From Planctomycetota bacterium (lineage in GTDB: Bacteria > Planctomycetota > UBA1135 > GCA-002686595), in the NCBI GenBank assembly GCA_016712565.1, contig JADJQU010000008.1, positions 166,180 to 230,179 on the forward strand: a stretch of 64,000 nt of DNA. The letters are read 5' to 3'. How positions within the stretch are numbered: the first letter of the stretch is position 1; each line of letters opens with the position of its first letter. The translations under genes and the position numbers were made by a program. Below, one piece after another: positions 59,847 to 64,000 of the stretch. The notes beneath the pieces are model-generated. The model was not told the DNA's origin. It saw only the letters and a list, made by a program, of their open reading frames with translations, and did no database searches.

Positions 59847-61681
59847 CAGGGCGCGGGGGCGGGCTCCGGTGCCGGGGCCGCCGTGGCGAAGATCACGCGG
59901 CCGGAGGAAAACTCGCCCGCCTCGTTCCACAGGCGGAAGCGCACCTTGGCGGGGTCGGCGGCGTGCTCCAGCCGCAGCCGGAAGCGGGCCTTGCCCACCA
60001 GGATCTGCTTGAACTTCAGGGCCTCGATCCCGCGCAGGGGAAGGTCCGCCCCGCTCCACTGTCGGGCCCAGTCGAGGACCCACTGCAGCTGCACGACTCC
60101 GGGCACCACGGGGAACCCGTCGAAGTGCCCGCGCATGCACCAAAGGTCCGCGGGGACCTCCAGTTCGAGCTCCAGGGCTTCGGGGCCCCGTTCCCGCACG
60201 GCGAGCACCTTGGCCTCCAGGGGGCCGGCATGGGCGGCGGCCTGGGCCGGCTCTCCCCCGCCCGGCTCCGGCGCGAACAAAGCCCGCAGGGCCCCCAGGC
60301 CGACCTTGCCCTGGGCGTCCTCCGGCAGGCGATCCACGAACCGCCACGCCCGCGGCAGGGCCGTGGCACGGAAGAAGGACTGCAGGTGCGTCCGCAGGAG
60401 GGACGCGAGGCCGGTCTTGCCCCGGGAGCCCAGGAGCTCCCGCCCCGCCGCCGAGGGAACCACCGCCGCGGCGATGCGCACGGTGCCCGTCCGCTCCAGG
60501 GTCAGGGCCGCCGCCGCCGCCACGGCGGGGTGGGCGCACAGGCGCAGCTCCAGCTCGGCCAGGGAGACGCGCTCGTCGAAGAGCTTCACGATGCGGTCCG
60601 CCCTGCCGAGGAGCAGGAAGGCTCCGCCGGGCAGCAGCTCGATGGCATCGCCCGTGGGGACGCCGTGGGGGTCGCCCGCGGGCTTCGACGTCACGGTCAG
60701 CAGGCCGTCCCGGGCCTCGACCGCCACCCCCGGGAAGGGGCTCCAGGCCGGGCCGCCACCCGGACCCTGCCGGCGCCAGGCGATGCCCCCGGTTTCCGTG
60801 GAGCCCAGCACCTCCAGGGGGGAGAAGCCCAGCTCGCGTCCGAAGCGCGCCGCGGTGGCTTCGTCGAGGGCCCCCCCGGAGGAGAACACCTCCACGCAGG
60901 GGCCCCGCAGCTGGCCCAGGTCCAGGAGCTCCGGCAGGCGCTTCAGGTGCGCCGGGGAGCCCACCAGGACGCCGCGTTCGCCGCCCGCGAAGGCGTGCTC
61001 CAGGAGCGCGGGATCCACCACCGTGCCGTCGGCGAAGGTCCGCCCGGCGCACAGGGGCCACAGCACCCGGAACAGGAGCCCGTAGATGTGCTGGAACGAG
61101 ACCGTGCCGAGCACCCGGGCGCCTCCCAGGCTGGCACCGAACTGGTGCTCCAGCGCCTCGATCTCGGCCTCCAGCTGCGTCAGGGTCTTGGAGACGGTCT
61201 TGCGGTTGCCCGTGGAACCCGAGGTGCACAGCTCCACCGCCGGCGCGGCGTGATCCAGGGTCCGGAAAGGGGCTCGAACGGGGCTGGGATGCGCCGCAGG
61301 GCCCTCCCGCGGGCCGTCCGCCAGGATTGGGACCCGGCGGGGGGCCGGTCCGGCGGGCGGCGCCTCCAGGGGCCGGTCCGCCAGGCACCCCGCGGCCGAG
61401 GGGAGCAGCTCCGCCAGGGTGCCCGGCTCGAGATTGGGCGGCATCACCGCCACCGAGCCGTGCTGCCAGAGGGCGAACAGGCCCACGGCGCAGGCCCAGG
61501 CGCTCTCCGTGCACAGGACCCAGCGGCCCCGCGGCTCCCCCCGGAGGGCGCCCACCAGCCGGGCCACGTCCTCGAGGAAGCGCGCCGAATCCAGGACCCC
61601 CGTCCCGCGGCCGCAGAGGACCCGGGCGCCGTGCCGGGACTCGGCGGCCTCCAGGACCAACCAATCCCTGAGGGTCCTCAC
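59846..61681 (-). CDS. AMP-dependent (hydroxy)cinnamate ligase fused to a hotdog dehydratase
   Basis: A 611-residue fusion. Residues 1-~440 are an adenylate-forming ligase: P-loop VELCTSGSTGNRKTVSKTLT, EVLGSTETGGIAWRR, the hinge region GDAIELLPGGAFLLLGRADR and KLFDERVSLAELELRL. Its C-terminal lysine region is GKVGLGALRALF. The last ~150 residues are a FabA/FabZ-like hotdog domain, LWCMRGHFDGFPVVPGVVQL, comparable to ApeI. In E. coli-type clusters these are separate proteins. It would load the aryl acid onto ACP and dehydrate elongation intermediates. GTG 61681 overlaps the upstream stop. Confidence 0.9.
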   Translation of the reverse strand: MRTLRDWLVLEAAESRHGARVLCGRGTGVLDSARFLEDVARLVGALRGEPRGRWVLCTESAWACAVGLFALWQHGSVAVMPPNLEPGTLAELLPSAAGCLADRPLEAPPAGPAPRRVPILADGPREGPAAHPSPVRAPFRTLDHAAPAVELCTSGSTGNRKTVSKTLTQLEAEIEALEHQFGASLGGARVLGTVSFQHIYGLLFRVLWPLCAGRTFADGTVVDPALLEHAFAGGERGVLVGSPAHLKRLPELLDLGQLRGPCVEVFSSGGALDEATAARFGRELGFSPLEVLGSTETGGIAWRRQGPGGGPAWSPFPGVAVEARDGLLTVTSKPAGDPHGVPTGDAIELLPGGAFLLLGRADRIVKLFDERVSLAELELRLCAHPAVAAAAALTLERTGTVRIAAAVVPSAAGRELLGSRGKTGLASLLRTHLQSFFRATALPRAWRFVDRLPEDAQGKVGLGALRALFAPEPGGGEPAQAAAHAGPLEAKVLAVRERGPEALELELEVPADLWCMRGHFDGFPVVPGVVQLQWVLDWARQWSGADLPLRGIEALKFKQILVGKARFRLRLEHAADPAKVRFRLWNEAGEFSSGRVIFATAAPAPEPAPAP

Positions 61682-62298
61682 CGCGGCCCCCCGGGGGCTT
61701 CCCGCGGCGGGAACAGGCGGCGCAGCAGGGCGTCGGTCGGCGCGCCGAGGTAGCGGCGAAAACGGTAGTGCCGGTAGACGTACTCGGAGGCGAACAGGAG
61801 GCCCACCAGCAGGTACGAGACGAGCCCGGTGTAGGCCGTCCACTGGGCCGCCGTGCCCCACAGGGCGAAGGCCGCGATGGCGGCGGCGTTGAGCAGGAAG
61901 AACCCGCACCACAGGCGCGTCACCGAGCGGCAGTAGGCGATTTCCGCGGGCGAAAGCTCCTCCGTCTGCAGCCGGGCCAGAGTCTCGACGAGGCTGGGTC
62001 CCTTCCAGAGCGTCGCCCCGAAGGTCGCGAGCAGCGACAGGTTCACCAGCGCCGGCACCAGGAACAGCGAGCGGGGATCGTTGGACAGGGCTCCGATCAG
62101 GGCCGCTCCGGCGCCCAGGCACAGGATGGGGAGGAACAGCCCGCGCCGCAGCAGGGGCAGGCGCTCGCGGGCCGCGAACGACCGCAGGAGCAGGACCGTG
62201 CCCACGAACAGCCAGATCAGCCGCGCATCAAGCCAGGCGAGCCCCGCGTAGACGAGCAGCGGGTACGCCAGGAAGAAGGCGACGAACAGCCATTTCAT
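61678..62298 (-). CDS. COG4648-type membrane protein of the aryl-polyene cluster
   Basis: A 206-residue protein with about five to six hydrophobic helices (WLFVAFFLAYPLLVYAGLAW, LLATFGATLWKGPSLVETLA, YTGLVSYLLVGLLFASEYVY). The start (MKWLFVAFFLAYPLLVYAGL), the PSLVETLARLQTEELSPAEIAYCR region and the end FASEYVYRHYRFRRY fit the conserved small membrane protein found next to ACPs in aryl-polyene loci. Its role is not established. It overlaps the ACP gene by 4 nt. Confidence 0.85.
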   Translation of the reverse strand: MKWLFVAFFLAYPLLVYAGLAWLDARLIWLFVGTVLLLRSFAARERLPLLRRGLFLPILCLGAGAALIGALSNDPRSLFLVPALVNLSLLATFGATLWKGPSLVETLARLQTEELSPAEIAYCRSVTRLWCGFFLLNAAAIAAFALWGTAAQWTAYTGLVSYLLVGLLFASEYVYRHYRFRRYLGAPTDALLRRLFPPREAPGGPR

Positions 62299-62582
62299 CC
62301 CGGCCGCGCCGAGTTCGCGCCGCTTTCCACCGCGGAATGCTGGTGATTCCAGAGCAGTTCCACGATGTCCTGGACCGTTCGCAAGGAGCGCAGGTCCGGG
62401 CCCTTGAACTCGAATCCGACGCGCTTCTCCAGACGCACGGCCATGTCGATGGCGTCGATGCTGTCGAGGCCCAGGTCCTCGACCAGTCGAGTCTCGGGCG
62501 CGAGCTTCGCCTTGTCCAGAGCGAACATCTCGGCGAGCGTGGCCGTCACTTCCGCGTGAATCGCCTCTTTGCTGGTGGACAT
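62295..62582 (-). CDS. Acyl carrier protein 1 of the aryl-polyene cluster
   Basis: A 95-residue ACP with phosphopantetheine attachment in EDLGLDSIDAIDMAVRLEKR (Ser of DSID). The N-terminus MSTSKEAIHAEVTATLAEMF begins at ATG 62582. It carries growing polyene intermediates. The C-terminal tail beyond helix IV (HQHSAVESGANSARPG) is disordered. Confidence 0.92.
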   Translation of the reverse strand: MSTSKEAIHAEVTATLAEMFALDKAKLAPETRLVEDLGLDSIDAIDMAVRLEKRVGFEFKGPDLRSLRTVQDIVELLWNHQHSAVESGANSARPG

Positions 62583-62586
62583 GGCT

Positions 62587-62883
62587 CTAGGCGCGTTGAA
62601 CTTGCGCCGCGACGAAGGTGGCGAGGGCATCGACCGAGGCGAAGCACTCGCGGCTGAAGCCCGGCGCCTCACTGGCCTTGAAGCCGTACTTGCGCTGCAG
62701 GGCCATCACGAGCTCCAGGGCGTCGATCGAGTCCAGGCCCAGGCCCTCGCCGAAGAGCGGCGCCTTGCTGTCGATGTCGGCGGGCGCGATGTCCTCGAGC
62801 GCGAGGGAGCTGATGATCAACTCCTTCAGCTCGTGGTGGAGGGCCGGGTTCTCGGCCTGTTGCGGGGATTGTTGGCTGGTCAT
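62587..62883 (-). CDS. Acyl carrier protein 2 of the aryl-polyene cluster
   Basis: A 98-residue ACP with the Ser of GLGLDSIDALELVMALQRKY and the preceding ALEDIAPADIDSKAPLFGEG, the form typical of the second ACP in these clusters. It starts the operon, at ATG 62883; the divergent ABC ATPase gene begins 171 nt upstream. The operon promoter must lie in 62884-63053, but I cannot name its elements. Confidence 0.92.
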   Translation of the reverse strand: MTSQQSPQQAENPALHHELKELIISSLALEDIAPADIDSKAPLFGEGLGLDSIDALELVMALQRKYGFKASEAPGFSRECFASVDALATFVAAQVQRA

Positions 62884-63053
62884 GGGTCGTTCGGGATCGC
62901 CGGACCGGGCCGGGACCGGGTCGCGGCCCTGCCTGGCTCGCCGAGGCGTGACTTCCCCGACAACACCCGAGGATATCAGGGGCCCCGCGGGCGGGCCAGC
63001 CGCGCGCCGGCCGCCTTGGCGCGTGCCCGCCGGGCGGAATAGACTCTGCCCCC

Positions 63054-63977
63054 TTGATCCAGATCGAGCGCCTCAGCTACCGCTACCCTGGGAGCGACAG
63101 CGAAGCCCTGAGCGAATTCTCGCTCAGCGTGCGGGCCGGGAGCCTGTTCGGCCTCCTGGGCCCCAACGGCTCGGGCAAGACCACGCTGGTCTCGATCCTC
63201 TCCGGCATCCTGCGGGCTCCGGGAGCCAAGGTCTCCATCGGCGGCCTCGATCTCGACTCTCACGTGCGCGAGATCCAGGCCTTCAGCTCCCTGGTGCCCC
63301 AGGAATACGCCTTCTACCCGCGCCTCACGGTGAGCGAGAACCTGCGCTTCTTTGCCGGGGTGCAACGCATCCCCGCCGAGAGCACCGCCGCGCGCATCGC
63401 CGAAGTGCTGGAGATCACCGGCCTCGCCAACACGGGCCACAAGCGCGCCGAGCATTTTTCCGGCGGCATGAAGCGCCGGCTCAACTTCGCCATCGGCATG
63501 CTCAACCGGCCGCGGCTTCTGTTCCTCGACGAGCCCACCGTGGGCATCGATCCGCAGTCGCGCAACTTCATCCTCGAGGCCGTGCGCGCGATCAACCAAA
63601 GCGGCACGACCGTGGTCTACACGACCCACTACATGGAGGAGGTGGAAGCGATCTGCGACGAGATCGGCGTGCTGGACCAGGGCCGACTCCTGGTGCAGGG
63701 GCCGCTCTCGAAGCTCCTGTCCAGCGAGGGCGGCGGACACGTGCGCGTTGATCTCGGCGTGCTCCCGACCGCGGCCCAGGCGGCGAACCTCGCGCGCCTT
63801 CCCGGCCTGCGCCAGACCGGACAGCGGCTCGAGCTCGACTCGGCGCGCGAGGCGGACTTCGAACAGCTCTTGGCGTCGATCACCGCGCTCTCCCTGCCCG
63901 TGGCCCGCGCCAAGTTCGGCCACGGCAACCTCGAAGAGCTGTTCCTGCACCTGACGAAGAAGCAGCTGCGGGACTGA
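63054..63977 (+). CDS. ABC transporter ATP-binding protein
   Basis: A 307-residue ATPase: Walker A GLLGPNGSGKTTLVSIL, Q-loop SSLVPQEYAFYPRLTVSENL, signature FSGGMKRRLNFAIGML, Walker B LLFLDEPTVGID and H-loop VVYTTHYMEEVEAICD. The C-terminal extension after residue 230 is of the type found in DrrA/NodI-like exporters. TTG 63054 is the start (MIQIERLSYRYPG). The permease is not in the window and presumably follows. It diverges from the polyene operon and could export a related product; this is inference from position. Confidence 0.92.
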   Translation: MIQIERLSYRYPGSDSEALSEFSLSVRAGSLFGLLGPNGSGKTTLVSILSGILRAPGAKVSIGGLDLDSHVREIQAFSSLVPQEYAFYPRLTVSENLRFFAGVQRIPAESTAARIAEVLEITGLANTGHKRAEHFSGGMKRRLNFAIGMLNRPRLLFLDEPTVGIDPQSRNFILEAVRAINQSGTTVVYTTHYMEEVEAICDEIGVLDQGRLLVQGPLSKLLSSEGGGHVRVDLGVLPTAAQAANLARLPGLRQTGQRLELDSAREADFEQLLASITALSLPVARAKFGHGNLEELFLHLTKKQLRD

Positions 63978-64000
63978 GGCCCCGCTCTCGTCGCCTCGAG

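Noticed and set aside
1..64000. CRISPR arrays, tRNA, rRNA, insertion sequences
   Set aside because: No regularly spaced direct repeats with unique spacers, no cloverleaf-like or rRNA sequence, and no transposase or integrase was recognised by eye. A covariance-model scan would be decisive for small RNAs.

Overview
This is a 64 kb stretch of high-GC DNA with densely packed genes and long operons with 1-8 nt start/stop overlaps. The gene content points to a member of the Planctomycetota. Evidence for this is secreted proteins sharing a C-terminal module that begins YCTAK-NSLGC, an ECF sigma factor fused to a membrane segment and carboxypeptidase-regulatory-like repeats, beta-propeller (SBBP-like) and lamin-tail secreted proteins, and weak Shine-Dalgarno signals. 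I suspect a lineage near Saltatorellus (Poly30-type), but that placement is inference. I recognise no tRNA, rRNA, CRISPR array or transposase.

Layout. 1-7.3 kb is housekeeping: a truncated arabinose-5-phosphate isomerase (minus), then a plus-strand run of M50 protease, scpA, thioredoxin, fmt, an RsmB-type rRNA methyltransferase, a small membrane protein and an SDR. 7.4-12.2 kb (minus) holds a large secreted protein with a C-terminal Ig-like domain, a Tat-exported SGNH hydrolase and an outer-membrane beta-barrel. 12.3-20.4 kb is a complete kdp potassium locus: an unknown 42-aa membrane peptide, kdpF, kdpA, kdpB, kdpC, kdpD, kdpE. A 36-bp imperfect direct repeat lies on each side of it. 20.7-28.7 kb is mostly surface and regulatory genes: a frameshifted SBBP propeller gene, a half-size UPF0016 transporter, the sigma-factor fusion, a C-type-lectin protein and a carboxypeptidase-regulatory protein that looks cut off. 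28.74-31.4 kb is a clearly lower-GC, foreign-looking island of secreted and lipoprotein genes broken by frameshifts. 31.7-43.8 kb holds a sugar-phosphate isomerase/epimerase, a small Cys-rich protein, a LeuA-like synthase, aspartokinase, a sialidase-like protein, a PadR/HAAS pair and two tandem lamin-tail paralogues that share the same terminator hairpin.

45.9-62.9 kb (minus) is an aryl-polyene-type biosynthetic cluster. It encodes two ACPs, a COG4648 membrane protein, an AMP-ligase fused to a hotdog dehydratase, a family 2 glycosyltransferase, an LpxL-type acyltransferase, an aromatic ammonia-lyase, a LolA-like carrier, an MMPL exporter, a DUF3261-like lipoprotein, a hotdog dehydratase, a ketoreductase, a ketosynthase and a flavin halogenase-like enzyme with both diagnostic halogenase motifs. 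Together these would make a hydroxycinnamate-primed polyene, possibly halogenated, attach it to a lipid and export it to the outer membrane. The cluster is interrupted between the exporter and its lipoprotein by a ~3 kb insert. The insert encodes a fused Tgt-MnmD-like tRNA wobble-modification enzyme and an S4-domain protein, and it is bounded by a diverged partial duplication of the exporter's 3' end. An ABC ATPase gene diverges at the right edge.

The most unusual items are the Tgt-MnmD fusion and its insertion scar, the predicted halogenated aryl polyene in a planctomycete, the sigma-factor fusion, the shared C-terminal surface module, and the low-GC island.
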